Shown here: positions 50,563-63,046 of the stretch, in pieces
Layout: every line of letters starts with the position of its first letter
Position numbering within the stretch: position 1 is the stretch's first letter
Source of the DNA: Solea solea
Taxonomy: Eukaryota > Chordata > Actinopteri > Pleuronectiformes > Soleidae
NCBI RefSeq assembly: GCF_958295425.1
Contig: NC_081148.1
Span: forward strand, 8,279,466 to 8,343,465
Reading direction: 5' to 3'
Length of the DNA stretch: 64,000 bases
The notes under the pieces: generated by a model
What the model saw: only the letters and a program-made list of their open reading frames with translations
Database searches by the model: none
What the model was told of the DNA's origin: nothing
Program-made: the position numbers and the translations under genes

Positions 50563-53500
50563 CGCTCGCTCGCTCGCTCTCTTCAATTCCTCAAACAATT
50601 CTGCAAACCCACACCCACGAAACTCTGCAAAGGACCCTACCTGTTACTGCAGTTATCTCCAACTCAAGTCTGGATTCAAGACTAGACCTGTTAACATACT
50701 GAATGTCCCGTGATGAAACTCATCATCCATGTTTAAACATCTCATACCGTCACTCAGAATGAAACCGCTTTATTCATAGTTGTACAGTTTATATAGAACA
50801 TAGCAACAGTTACTCACCTCAGTGCTATAGGCTTTAACAATAAAACAAATCCATGTGGCCGACAAGACTTCATGTGTAAAATGAATGTGTAAAAAAAAAA
50901 ATAATAATCCTGTAGCCAATCCTGACATGTTGAGTTAATTTTTGCCTTTGCTGGGAGTCACTGAGGGCAGGCAATCCTTACTTTTAATGTTGTGTGTAAA
51001 AGTTTTTATCTAGAAATATCTTCAGAGGGTTTTGATGCATGACTCATCCTAAGTGTTTTATCTGTGCACACCCCCACCCCATCAGTTAAGCTAATCAAAT
51101 AGATTAGATTATCTGATGATCTATTGTTTCTATTGAACTGAGAAAAGCTCCAGGGCCCAAAGTCTCAGCAATTTATTTTACGCGTATGTCAACCGAAAAA
51201 ATATAATTTCATGGTAATTAAGGATTATGAGAAAATTGATGTGACAGTTTCAGTTCAGAGTTTCTGATATACACATATATGAGTATAGGACGTGGCTGCA
51301 TGCACTTTTGTCCTCATTATATCTGCTGTTTTTTGTGATATGAAAATCAATCTTTTGTTTATCACAGATCACCACCTGTTGCCTTCTGTATTTGGTCCCA
51401 TGGTTAGTTTCATAAATAAGCAACTTTGTGTTCTGTAGAAAAATATCTAAAACACCAAATTTGCTCTCCTCTGATGGCTCGGAGCAAAAAGAAACACCCT
51501 GTATATTTTACATTCTGCTAATGAGAGGGATTTTAAAACTCTCTGCCATCTTATCTTAAGTAACTTAACAGATATAATTGTTCTTTATTGAAACTATTCT
51601 AATGTCTTCTCTGTTTCTCTCTCTGTCTTTAGGGAAATGAAGCTAGTTACCCCCTGGAGATGTGTACGCATTGTAAGTATTCATTCACGTGTGCTCACTT
51701 TAGATGGAGAGCTCTCTTCTGTTCAAGGATTAACAGCTTTGTATCTTTTTTTCTGGCCTGAATTATTATTGCATGGTTCTGACACACTTCATGTGTGAGG
51801 TGATGCCTCTGGTATTTTTATGGATGTTAATGTTTTGTATCATAAAGTTTGTCCAGTTGTGTGATGTTCAGAAGTGTTTCAGGAAGTGATGTCACCTCTA
51901 AATCAAACTCTAGTCAGGCATGTTTACAAGATGTCTACCTGGTGAGCTCCTGAGCTTTGAGGAGGAGGAGGAGGAATTGAGGATATGACTCACATTTCTT
52001 CTTTGTCCACCTCCTTCACCTTACCTACCTTGTGATGCATTATTCACAGACTTCACGCATTGTTTAAAAAGAAGCCACGGTTTGTAGATTTCAGTCTGGC
52101 ACACTTTTACCAGCACGTTATTATGAACCAGGTTAAAAATGGTTCCAGTGCTGCATGTGTTTTAATGAGCAGTGAGACTACGACAGGTCCCACTGTAGTG
52201 TAGGTATACTTCAGGGGCAGTGTCACTGCTGAGGATGACCTCATCATTCTGACAGGGCTACAGAGCTATTAGCCTTTGGGATTTTTATTGCACTGTTGAA
52301 AAAGTGTCCAAACTAAATTATAACAGTCATAAAGGGATAGCAGGGCTCTAGAGTGCCATCATATTTTTTTTTTTGAGTGATTGCACTGGTGGTCTGAAAT
52401 TTCATGCTGTTTTAAATGTGTGCATTTTTTTTTTATGTGACTGGGGTATTTTAGTGGGCTGGGCTCGACACGCTCGAGTGCAGCACTTAACTAGCACAAC
52501 ACACTAATGCATCAAAGGTATAAGCACAGAACCAAGGTAAAATGAAATTGAAGCAAGCAAACCTTTCTGAGTGTTTTCAACAGCCTGGCAGTGAATCTAC
52601 AGCCACTTTAGAGGACAGTGTGTCCACATAAAAAAAAAAAAAAACTGCAACTACAAGATGGGAGCCTGACGCTAACATTACTCTCACTGCTCACTAAACA
52701 TTTCAGATAAGTCAGCAGATATCACTTTGAGAGTTTCCTTACACCCCTCTTCATTGGTAAACCCAGACACAGCACAGTATTAACCCTGCACCTTATGGCC
52801 GCACTTTTCTATTATACAGTTCTAGCACGGCTCGACTCAACTCTACTTGTTATTTTTTGCTTTTTCAGTAGGGTTAGTACCTTGTACCTGGTGCTTTTTT
52901 TTGGTACCTGTTTTGGCGAGGTTCCAAGTTCAGGTCAGAGTGAGTCAGACTGAAAACATACAGTATATACATACAGTAGTAATTCAACTCTTAATTGCAT
53001 TATATGAACACCATATTTTTTGGTAATGACATGTAAACACACAAATCTGATAAACAGATTTTAATCACTTAACAAATGACTGTGTACAATCTGTGTTAGG
53101 CTGTCTAACGTAGATAAAGTAGTGGCCATATTCTGGTGATAGAGCACACTTGAGCTGACAGATATTTTATTTGGTGAACCTTTAGTTAAGTGGCTAAAGT
53201 TAGTAGTTTTTCCTCACGTCTCCACTTGCAGCCATGTTTTTTTCTGAGCTTTTGATGAACAGTGTGGACACAGAGCACTTTCAAACTCTGTAAGCTGACT
53301 GTAAATCTGCATGCTGACGATACATAGGTAACCCCATTTAAGTATACCCAAACTGTCCCTTTATTGGCCGACATTTGCTTTTTATAGACAGAAGATACTG
53401 GACTGTGGGCGGGGGGTTGGGCCTTCCAGCTATTCCTCCCCCATGATTATGACTCAATGGGAAGGGTAGGTGGATTTAGCTGATCCATGATCCTGATCTG

Positions 53501-56500
53501 AACCCATCAAGGACCTCTGCATTCAATCTGGGCTATATAGCTTTTCTTCATTATCTCTTCCTTTTTCTCTGTCCTTTCTGTGTAGCAAGTGTAAGAATAG
53601 ATATTAAATAATGTTCACTTGCCATGAATACAGGAATTACTTTGATTCTCAAATGTATTGTCTTAAATGAGTTTTCTATACACACACACACACACTTCTT
53701 TTTGCCTTCCTCCTTACTTTCTGTTCTCTTTTGTCTGTATTTGGCTTTCTCCTCTGTCTCTCACACCCTCCACTGACAGAGCAGCTGTTCAGCTCATCAA
53801 CTGCTCAGACAGGCATTGGTTTTGAAGAAATTAGCTCTGGCTCGATGGTAGACGTGCCCTGTGCTGCACCTCCACATAACTGCCCTAAATCAAATGTGAA
53901 CAAAGTTTAAGACCCACTCACCAGCCCATGCCATTTTTAGTATGTTGACATCTATTAGATTAACTAGAGGATTAACTGATACTGGCTTTATCAAACTCAC
54001 ATCTGGCAAATATATAAAAGCCCACTCTCTTCACACACACACGCACACACTCTTCACTCCATTGCAGGACTGTCTGCAGCCGCCTAAAATAAACAGAGGG
54101 CGGCTTGCTGGAGTTCCTTGTTGCTAGGGGTTTCCCTGATTTGGGAATTGGAGAGCCTCCGTAGGTGGGGGTGTTGGGGTGTGTCGGGGGTTTTCTGATG
54201 ATGGCACAGCTATAAATATATGGGGAGCATCAATGTGCTGGATGCCTTGTGTTGCCCTTGGTATGGTCCATGCAGGCGAGCAGTACATTATCGAACAGCA
54301 GCCAGAGCAATCAGCGCTTTTGTCCCGCTTTTTATTTTTATGTAGAACACACACCTACTGTGTGGCCTCCTCTTACTCATGGCCTGGATGAGATAAGACT
54401 AGGTGTGACAGATAATAAGGTGTGTGTGTATTCATGCCCCTTTTCTTTATACCCAGAAACAATATGCTTTCCAAATCCACAGCTTGATCAGTGTTCTGCA
54501 AACCTCCAAAATGACAACGTCCTGAAATATTTCATTTTGTCCACAAACTAGAAATACTCCGTTTACTGTCATAGCGAGGAGCAAAGCAATTGGAACATAG
54601 TCAAGAGGCTTAAGTCAGAAGCAATTCATTAGTCAATAAACAATAGATTAATCAGTTAACTGTTGCATTACACTAGAAACTAAGTTAGTTGTCGGCGAGC
54701 TTTCAAGACATCAAGTGCTCATAAATGTATTCATGATCTCATCTTTCAATTAAGGGACTATTTATACATTTTTGTCTCTAACAAAGTGTTTTCTCCCGTT
54801 TCCTTGACAACCCTACACCATATTGCTTTGTAAAACCCATTATCCTAATGGGGGTAGTGTTGTGTATCAGACCCATGTAATTACTGAGCTGTGCATGTAT
54901 CCTCCTCATGTTTACCCCCCCTCACACCTTATCTTGTGTATTTTTGGTGCTATACACAGCAGACTGTTATTATCGGTAACATTCCAACACATTTTCTGAT
55001 CTCATACCCCACCCTCTCTCACCCCCACCTCCCCTCTTGCCTCAGTTCAGGTTAGCTTGGAGTCATGTGTCTCCATTAATGTGCAGAAAAAAAAGAGGAC
55101 ACATTCATTAATGACATTTTGGGAACATTGTGTTCTATAATTAAACAAAAATGGGGAGGAAAGTCCCGCTGCACTCACCAGATTTTCTATTCCCTCACAG
55201 CTGTGCTTCTCTTTAGTGGTTAGTTCGAGCCACCTGACTTTTAACTGTGTTACTGGTAGCTGATAATATCACATTGAGTGTGCGGTCAGAAATGCTGCCA
55301 AAAATTAGGTCAGCGTTTGACTCTCTCTTACACTCACACAAACAACCAGAAAGTGCATATGCCCCGATACACCCCCTCAATCCGCTCATACTTTGGCGGA
55401 TACTAACGGCGAATACTAACGGTCCAGTCAGTTGCCTAGTAACACAGATGCAGGTGCATTTATGAAAGCGTGTATCTGTTGTGATCTGCAATGGAGGAGT
55501 ATATGAGATTATCATAATGATCTCACAGTTACATTGGGTCTCCCTCAGAGCTGCTTATTAGCATATTAGCAGTGTGAGGAGCCTCTGTGTGCCTGTGCAG
55601 TTCTCTCGGGAAAACACTGACTTTCACACCGGAACAGTTCTGTATATTTGTGCCCTGAGTAATCTAATTAATGAAGAATTATATGAATAACGTGGCACTT
55701 AATTATTAAGTTAATGTAACGGAAACTATGTTGTAAAAACCCATTTTCTGAACCATATAGCATCCTGTAGAAAATCTGTTCTACAATATTATGCTATTGT
55801 AGGATTATAGGTGTAACGAACCAACTGCACCGTTATGTAAAACAGGACTCTTGTACCTTTTAATCATATTCTAACCAGGGGTATCAGTTTTTAGCATCAC
55901 CAATATCATTGCAGCTGTCGCTGATGCCAAAGACTGAAACACACAGGTTATGGCACCAGGGTTAGTTACTGCATTCAGCTTCTTCTGCATCTGTTTCTGT
56001 AATTATACAGGTGTTGAGGACACCTCGTCTCTGTGGCTCATTTCATGGACACAGCTGTGCAATACCGTGAACGTAGCAGCTTCTGTGTTGGACACTGTAT
56101 CTGTAATTGCACATTTTGAAGTCTGGCGACTGTAGTGGCAGTCAACGTTTGTAAATCTTGTGATCAGGGGATTTAGGGGACACTCTATTTGCTGCACTCA
56201 CTGCAGTCAATGGCAATGATTTTGCACCTACTTGGAGGATGACTGTGTGTGATATCTACAGGAAGTTTACGAGGGAGTCGGACATGCATTCATACCCATA
56301 AAATTTCTATCTGTGCCACAGATGACCTTGATCTAATAAATATAGCTTCAGTATTAGGGCACTTACTGCAAGTATGGTTGCAACGATGCCCTGCTTATAG
56401 CTGAGCTGGTGTCATCTGCTGTGAGCAGGAAACAGGAGGCTGCTGATAAGGAAGTGTCTTGTGTCACAGGACAGCCGTGTGCTTGGCTCTCGTAACTCAC

Positions 56501-59500
56501 ACCTAGTGGACACAGAAACCCTGTGGTACATCAGATTTTGAGCATTTGTGTGTGTGTGTGTTTGTATCAGGAACATAAAAACAAGGCAGCAACACCTCCA
56601 ATAGAAATAAATGTGTTTGTGTAAAATTCATGGAACTGAGATTCAGCGGGACAAACATGGTTTTGTTTCATGTTTGAGAACACGTTTATCGATCTGCAGG
56701 ACACTCTGGCTTTCGCAGTGCTCAAGCAGCACACAGGCACAGTTGTGAATGCAAATAAGACGGCAATCAATCAACGATGAACCAGGAGCTTAACAAGCTT
56801 TCAGGTTTTTTATTCAAAACATCTGTGTACACACTTCCTGAAGGAGATGTCTTCAAATGTCCAACAGTCAATTTCACAATTGATTAATCAGACGGGTTAA
56901 TCAATCAATTAAGTTAGTTGTTTGGTCCACTAAACGTCAGAAAAAGTGTTGATCGTTTGTCTCCCAAACCTCAAAATGATGATTAATGTAATTATTTAAA
57001 ATACAATTAATCGATTATCAAAATTGCTAAATTACAAACTATTTAGCAATCGATAATATAAGACTGAAACTAATATCAGTAAATATTGTCGTGGTTAGCC
57101 ATTTTAGCTTTAGCTAAATTTAAATTTTAACAAAAAGATTTATTAATTTCCTATTAATACAACTGCTTCCCTTTTGAATGATTTCAGAGAGTGTGATTGG
57201 CATCTGGGCTGTATATTTGGAACTGTGACAGATTCATAGTTCGAACAGATACCCAAATTACAGATAAAAAGTGGTCGCCCTAGTGTCAACTGTCCACCAG
57301 ACAGTCTTGTCATTCCTCACCTCCTCCTCCTCCACTCTGATTAGCTGATGTAGCTCAGCCTGTCCCAATGTTAAAACACAACGCATAACCCACACCCAAT
57401 CTCTCCCTCCCTTCCTTTGCATCATACGATAAGTAAAACAATGGGTTACTAATTGAAACTCAGTGTAGAATCATATTTCTTTGAGAAATGCAGTGGAAAA
57501 GATCAGCACACCTTACAGCTCACTCACATTTAAAGATTTGGTTTTTATTATTGCTAGTACAATACTCGTTAGAAATAAAGACACACATGTGAATTGCACA
57601 CACTTGTTGGTCAGGTACAACACTAATCATTTTGAATGGTGTGTGAAATGATTTGGTTTTGAACAAGGTTTTGTTTTCTCTTCATAATATTCATAATTTT
57701 CATATTAAAACCAAAATTTACTGGTTTTCTTTAACTTTCACTCAAGAGCGAAAACCTGCCATTTATCGTGATAATTATCAACCTAAACTAATAATCTTTT
57801 TTAGCCTTATTGTCCAGTCTTAGTGTGAGTATAACTGATAAACTAGTGATGAGTCTGCACTCAAGAGCAACATTATTCCTAAATATATTAACAACCCCCA
57901 GTAGTGTTTTGAGAGTGCTGTTTATATTCAGTATCAGATACAGGTGACTCGAGGCCACAGCATACGATCTGCATTACTTGCGTTTTTGGCCTTAGGTCAA
58001 GAATCCATCCAGCTATAACACAAATGTCTTACAAGAGAGAAAGATGATGTGATGACCTTTTATTGAAATAGTCATATTTCCAGTGTGACATCATAATGTT
58101 CTGCAAAAACACTTGATCCACTATTACCTAACACCCAATAAAGGAACAAAAGGGGAGATTGTGACTAGACTCGATGGATTACAACCATGAGGTGGTAAAT
58201 CTAGGATTTTTCCAGTGACCAGAGAGTTCAGTGTATAATAAATCTATGATGACATCTCCTTGAACCTCACCTGAGGTTTCTTAGCCTCATAAATACGTCA
58301 CCCTACCTCATTGTTCCTCTGTCCCTCTGTTTGCTACGTGTTCAGATTAATAGATAGAGATGATGTCATTTAGGATCCCAGGCTACTGTTGTAGTTTGTG
58401 GTTGGCCGCCCGTATCATGTGACCCTCTGTGAATGAGCTTATATAGTAATTAACAACTGGCTTTGTTATTGCTTCTCGATAACTCCTTGCCATTGCTCAG
58501 TATAGTGGGTTAGAGAGTTGAGGCTGTTTCTCATGGCAGGGGAACAGAAGGAAGCACCAGTAGGCAACAAAGGCTGTGAGTTTGCAATAACTGTCTCCTT
58601 GTATTTGTGTCTCTTTGTGCTTTTTCCTCTGTTCCTTTCTCTCCCAATGACTCTCATTTCATTTTTTTCCCCCTATTTTAAGTTCTCTGCAGTAGTAATA
58701 TCTGTACTCCTTTCAGGTCACAGAGTAGAACATAATGTGCTGTGGTTTCTGTGGGTCTTGGAGCGCTTGGCTCAATAATGTGCAGCCTGGAATTGGTGTC
58801 CTTGACCTAGTTGCAAGTGGTGGCTGCTAGAATGTATGACTATATTTCATGCAGGTGTTAGCAAGGGTATTTTATATTTTGCATGAATTTTTGCTGGCTC
58901 GGTGTACACGAGAACATACAAGTGCACTGTGGCTCATTTCTCTTTCACTTTGAACTATTCCATTTTCTTTTTTCTTAGTGAAGAGAGGCCGTCACCCTGA
59001 GTCTGATACCTGTGATCTTTATCATTTGTGTGATAACCCAAGAGCACCAGCTGAATATCTGCAAAGAAAATGTCAACGTCTCATTAAGATTTTCTCTCTT
59101 TTTTTTGTCTCTTTGTCCAGTCGATGCTGATGAGATTAAGAGGCTAGGGAAGAGGTTTAAGAAACTCGACCTAGATAACTCTGGCTCGCTCAGCGTGGAG
59201 GAGTTCATGTCCCTGCCGGAACTGCAACAGAACCCCCTGGTGCAAAGGGTTATCGACATATTTGACACAGACGGGAATGGAGAGGTGGACTTTAAAGGTA
59301 TGCAATAAACTCTGATCTGCTGGTGTGGGGAAGCACTGTAACCTAATTGTACTGCCGTATTCTTATACATTTATTATGGCATCGGCTGACTAACATGGAC
59401 GGTTTACTATTTGAAGTCCATGTTGTTGGTATTTGGCGTCAAGGCTCCCAGCGACGCAACTCCTTAAAACATACACTAAGCTTAATACATCCCTTAATAA

Positions 59501-62500
59501 AGAGGAACAGCTGCATCAGATGCATACTTCAGTAAAGAGCTAAGTGCAGTGTAGCTTTTCAAGTGACTACGAAGTGAAGAGGTCGTGTAAAATTACCTTC
59601 TATGATGGGCCTGTATGAGCTTTCGCCAACACCCACACACAAACATGAAATGACAACAGCAAGGAGGAAATGTGTCTGAACCAGTTTTTCTCAAAATGTA
59701 TGTAAATCAGAAATGAAAGCATGTAAAGGAACCTTTCTCCATCACTAACACCACTGCAACATAAAAGTTGATCTTCATACTGGATTCATGTGTCTGTGCT
59801 GTCTGTGTTTTGCTTCTACCAGCTAACTAGAGTTCCATTAGCGTTCAGTGTGCAATAAACACACAGCATTTGAGTTAAGAAGCAATCCATGTGACTTGAT
59901 GCTTCCATATACACATCCACAATAAATTCCATTATATCAAGATGACACCGATGATTTTTCTCCTTCCCCAGAGTTCATCGAGGGAGTCTCACAGTTCAGC
60001 GTCAAGGGCGACAAGGAACAGAAGCTTCGGTGTAAGTAAAGCTGCTCCTCCATGGATACCACATGTGGTTCAGGGTCTTCTATTGCTGTCTCTGTAGTTA
60101 AACCTGGCATGACCCTGCATCCTAGTCCTGCATCAACAAACAGTACTAGCCTGAAAGTTGGACACCACCGGTTTTTACTGCCTTTTGAATTAACGCTTAA
60201 TGCTCGGGGCCAGTGTGTGTGTGGAATGCAAATAAGTGTGTTTATCGAGGGATTATTGAGTGAACGGTGGTGAAAAGGAGGACAAAGTTACAAGACGGGT
60301 AAAGACTTTGACCAGAGATGAGTCAAAGACCGGTTCTCGTGACATTTGATGCCCTGTGGATGTCTCTGTTTTTAACTGATTTCACTCTGCCTCCGTTTCT
60401 GTTCCCTTGTTTCTGCCACACCGCTGCACCACAGTCGCCTTCAGGATCTACGACATGGACAAGGACGGCTACATCTCCAACGGCGAGCTCTTCCAGGTGC
60501 TGAAGATGATGGTGGGCAACAACCTGAAGGACACACAGCTCCAGCAGATCGTGGACAAGACCATAATCAACGCAGACAGGGATGGAGACGGCAGGATATC
60601 CTTCGAAGAATTCTGTGCTGTGAGTGGAAGCCCCCCCACCCCCACACTCCCTTGGTGTTTTCTGCTGATGCAGACTGTTGTGCTGCAGGCAAATGTCAAA
60701 GGGGCAAAAGAAAAGCCTCGAAAAACAGCTTTTTCTCCTCCGGCTTGACAGCAGTGGGTTTAAATTTCAAGCTTACTGTGGAAATATGCCGTCAAGGGCT
60801 CTAAATATTGCCCGATGATTTCTCACTACATGATGTGATGGGGCTGTGAAAATGCTGGCTGTGACATTATTCTTATAATCCTGGGTTGGTCGTGTGAGAA
60901 GGTTGTGTAATAATATACGATGGTATGAAGGTTATGAGAGAAAATTAATTTAGTTGAGAAGATGAGTTTTCAGTCTGCAGAGGGAGAGAGAGAGGGAGAG
61001 AGACTGTTACTATAGTGAGATGAACATTGAACACTTTATTAAACTGAGGTCAACACATGAAGCAAACCTCTAAAAATGCTCATATAAAGCTGCTTCACAC
61101 ACGGAAGAGAAGTAATCATAACTTATAATCTACCAGAGATAAGCAGCAAGGTTCAAGAAGGCAGAGGCAAAATAAAGATGCAGATTATTTCAATATCTCC
61201 TCATTTTAAACCCTTCCTTTGCACTATGACTGTTCACCAGTCTGAACTCAAACCTCTTCCTGTTTGTTTTACATGAAAGCAATCTAAATACATTCCTGAT
61301 GGCAGCAGCAGAAAGTCCTCATACAGGACACGTGTGGGGTCACTGATCATTTTCATGCCTTTTTAAGGACTTGGTTCAAAATGAAGCTGCTCCAGTGATC
61401 TTTGTTTTTAAATCTGCTGTTTAAAGCCACAGTCAAACAAACGGCTGGGATACCAACGCTATCACAGTTTTGATTCATAGAGCACTTTTAAAGATTTTGA
61501 AAGACGCAGTACAGTTTGAAATCCCGACCTTATACATTACACTATACAGTTTGTGAAAGTCTCTTTCAGATCTATCTGTGAAATAATGATCACCCACACC
61601 CTGACATCCTCTTGTCAGACCCCAGTGGCTCCTGCTTTACTTGGAGATATTTTCTGAAAGGAAAAGCACCACTTTCAACTCTGACAGACAGAAGGAGCAC
61701 ATGTGACAGCTGTGTCTCCGGAGCCTTGAACTAAAAAAGACGGAGTGTATTTTCAGGATGGCACGGGGAGAGTATTACATCGTCCCCGTCCCGCCCCCCC
61801 CCCCTTTTTTTTCTAAAATAAAGCAGCAACTTCCCAAGCACTAAATGGCTCAAGGAGGAGACAATGTGACATGATTTGTGTCTCGCTTGAAACGAAAACG
61901 GCAACAAAGAGTGTTTAAAAATAAGCGATGTAAAAATAGGTCTTATCTAAAGACTGTAGTGATGCGCGGGCCGACACACTCTCGGGTGGACTTTAAAGAA
62001 AATGCAGCGAGTTCAGGTGGGATAAACTATGAACAACTCACTGTCTGTACAGTTTCATTTGTTGATAGTTTTCCTCTCTCACTCACACCTATGTTTTTAC
62101 CTTTTCCTAAAGACGTGTCTGTAGCTTTTGTCTGGATACTCCACCTGCACCAAATATCTTTCTGGAAGGATCCTGGCTCTATATGTCCTCTCCTCTCCAT
62201 GCATATAAGAACAGGCTAAATCCTGTCACTGTAGACTCTGTTTTTATTGCACATTGCAGCGAAACACAAGGCGTAGACAAAAATGCAGTCTGTAAGCGAG
62301 GGCTTTTCTGTTCAAGGTGAAGACGTTTGTTTGTTTCTATTTATTTAACCTCTTCCTACACCTGTGGCCAGGATGTGGAAAGAGCAATATCGGCACCGAG
62401 GACAGCACCTCCTGATATTTGTAGCTCTATAATAAGATAAATAAAACCAAAATACACCAATGGAAGATTGCTAAATTTGGGAAGTAATTAACATATACTT

Positions 62501-63046
62501 TTGAGGGTTGGGTTCAGCTTGTATAACAGGCCGACAGGTGCGGGTCATAAAGTCAGAGTTTTTACACGGGCAGCATGTTGTTGTATATCAAAGGGGAACT
62601 TGGGGAACTGATTTTACACCTACGATCGGTTCGTTTGTTATTTAACAACTGAGCTTTCCAGCTTGTAAAAGTTGTTGTATAATGTTTTCTGTGAAATAAT
62701 AAAACTATTATTTCGACACACACTCTACAAGTCTCGAAATGATGACGTCCTCATGTTTGGCCCACAAATAAAAGCTATTCTGTCAAAGAAGAGCAAAGAC
62801 ACTTTGTTTACATTTGATAACTCTAAAAGTGAACTGTAAATAGTACCATAACCCACCTTTGTTTGCAGAGCTTCACCCAGAGCTTCAATGCTTTGTTAGC
62901 ACACAATTATGTCTTAGGCATTTTTCTTTACACAAGCCATCTCTGCATCTCTAGATTGCCTGAGTAATGATTGTTTTTCCTGTCTTTCTCTGCTCCAGGT
63001 GGTCGGAGGTCTCGATATACACAAAAAGATGGTGGTGGACGTGTGA
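43102..63046 (+). CDS. ppp3r1: Calcineurin B type 1 (protein phosphatase 3 regulatory subunit), complete, 6 coding exons
   Basis: This is the Ca2+-binding regulatory subunit of calcineurin; it binds the catalytic A subunit and enables dephosphorylation of NFAT and many neuronal and muscle targets. Coding exons are 43102-43104, 51633-51672, 59121-59297, 59972-60031, 60435-60619 and 62999-63046. They sum to 513 nt, giving exactly 170 residues as in human. All splice sites are GT-AG and every phase closes. Visible features: Met-Gly-Asn N-terminus with Gly2 for N-myristoylation; EF-hand loops at about 31-42 ([12 protein letters not shown]), 63-74 ([12 protein letters not shown]), 100-111 ([12 protein letters not shown]) and 141-152 ([12 protein letters not shown]), each with its acidic ligands; C-terminus HKKMVVDV. 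By my recall the only differences from human are Ser13 to Thr and Lys142 to Arg. The teleost a or b copy is not resolved; the testis paralogue PPP3R2 is intronless and excluded. Confidence 0.97.
48913..48968 (-). repeat. Short fragment of the 13502-13830 repeat family
   Basis: GCGACCGCTTTATCCTCCAC followed by ATGAGGGTCGCCAG is the reverse complement of that family's 3' end. Confidence 0.5.
49070..49270 (+). repeat. Old SINE-like fragment
   Basis: The end TATGGGGATCAATAAAGGAT resembles the GGGGATTAATAAAGTATC tail of the SINE at the left window edge. The body is too diverged to align with confidence. Confidence 0.3.
50493..50580. repeat. (CT)n-(CGCT)n microsatellite in ppp3r1 intron 1
   Basis: About 33 CT units (to 50559) pass into about five CGCT units. 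This is the longest perfect dinucleotide tract in the window and explains the Ser-Leu and Arg-Glu repeat translations. Confidence 0.95.
51633..51672 (+). CDS. ppp3r1: ppp3r1 coding exon 2
   Basis: This 40-nt exon lies between a pyrimidine-rich CTGTCTTTAG acceptor and a GTAAGT donor. It encodes [13 protein letters not shown] plus the first base of Phe15. It includes the myristoylation glycine. Confidence 0.93.
52800..52935. repeat. Fragment related to the 12797 transposon family
   Basis: GGCTCGACTCAACTCTACTT, GGTACCTGTTTTGGCGAGGT and TTCCAAG recall the end of the 630-bp element (GGCGAGGTTCCAAAAG). Probably a truncated relative. Confidence 0.4.
54480..54680. repeat. Fragment of the GCTGCAACTAACGATTAT element family
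   Basis: AAAATGACAACGTCCTGAAA, TTTTGTCCACAAACTAG and CAATAGATTAATCAGTTAAC match the interior and right part of the 1016-1323 family, but the left end is missing. Confidence 0.55.
56868..57075. repeat. Second intronic fragment of the same element family
   Basis: AGTTAGTTGTTTGGTCCACT, AAGTGTTGATCGTTTGTCTC and CAATTAATCGATTATCAAAA match the family interior; the terminal repeats are degraded. Confidence 0.55.
59121..59297 (+). CDS. ppp3r1: ppp3r1 coding exon 3 (EF-hands 1 and 2)
   Basis: The acceptor TTTGTCCAG ends at 59120. The exon encodes the end of Phe15 through Lys73 plus the first base of Glu74, covering EF-hand 1 and most of EF-hand 2. The donor is GTATGC. Confidence 0.95.
59972..60031 (+). 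CDS. ppp3r1: ppp3r1 coding exon 4
   Basis: This 60-nt exon encodes [20 protein letters not shown] and the first base of Phe94. It carries the last EF-hand 2 ligand, Glu74, and the linker to the C-terminal lobe. The acceptor is CCCCAG and the donor is GTAAGT. Confidence 0.94.
60435..60619 (+). CDS. ppp3r1: ppp3r1 coding exon 5 (EF-hands 3 and 4)
   Basis: The exon encodes [18 protein letters not shown] through [11 protein letters not shown], containing EF-hands 3 and 4 with all acidic loop positions kept. It has the conservative Lys142-to-Arg change in loop 4. The acceptor is CACCACAG and the donor is GTGAGT. Confidence 0.95.
62690..62830. repeat. Third fragment of the same element family, in ppp3r1 intron 5
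   Basis: TCTCGAAATGATGACGTCCT followed by CATGTTTGGCCCACAAATAA matches the AAATGTCTTGTTTTGTCCA block of the family. Only the middle survives. Confidence 0.45.
62999..63046 (+). CDS. ppp3r1: ppp3r1 terminal coding exon 6
   Basis: The exon encodes [15 protein letters not shown] and stops at TGA 63044-63046. The acceptor is CTGCTCCAG. This is the invariant C-terminal tail of calcineurin B. Confidence 0.95.
   Translation: MVGGLDIHKKMVVDV

Larger units (their letters stand above)
43105..51632 (+). other. ppp3r1: ppp3r1 intron 1
   Basis: This 8.5-kb intron separates the start codon from the rest of the protein. It contains a GAATAT short tandem repeat (about 45377-45400), SINE- and repeat-like fragments near 48913-49270, and a long CT/CGCT microsatellite at 50493-50580. 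No nested gene was recognised. Confidence 0.8.
51673..59120 (+). other. ppp3r1: ppp3r1 intron 2
   Basis: This 7.4-kb intron has dispersed fragments of inverted-repeat elements at about 52800-52935, 54480-54680 and 56870-57075, and small CA runs. No coding exon was seen besides the flanking ones. Confidence 0.8.

Noticed and set aside
50239..50702. Open frames over 100 codons with Ser-Leu or Arg-Glu repeats
   Set aside because: They arise from the CT/CGCT microsatellite and lie within ppp3r1 intron 1.
59012..59120. ATG at 59012 as an alternative start joined to ppp3r1 exon 3
   Set aside because: It lies in the intron upstream of a clear acceptor (TTTGTCCAG at 59120). Exons 1 and 2 supply the known N-terminus and complete a 170-residue protein.
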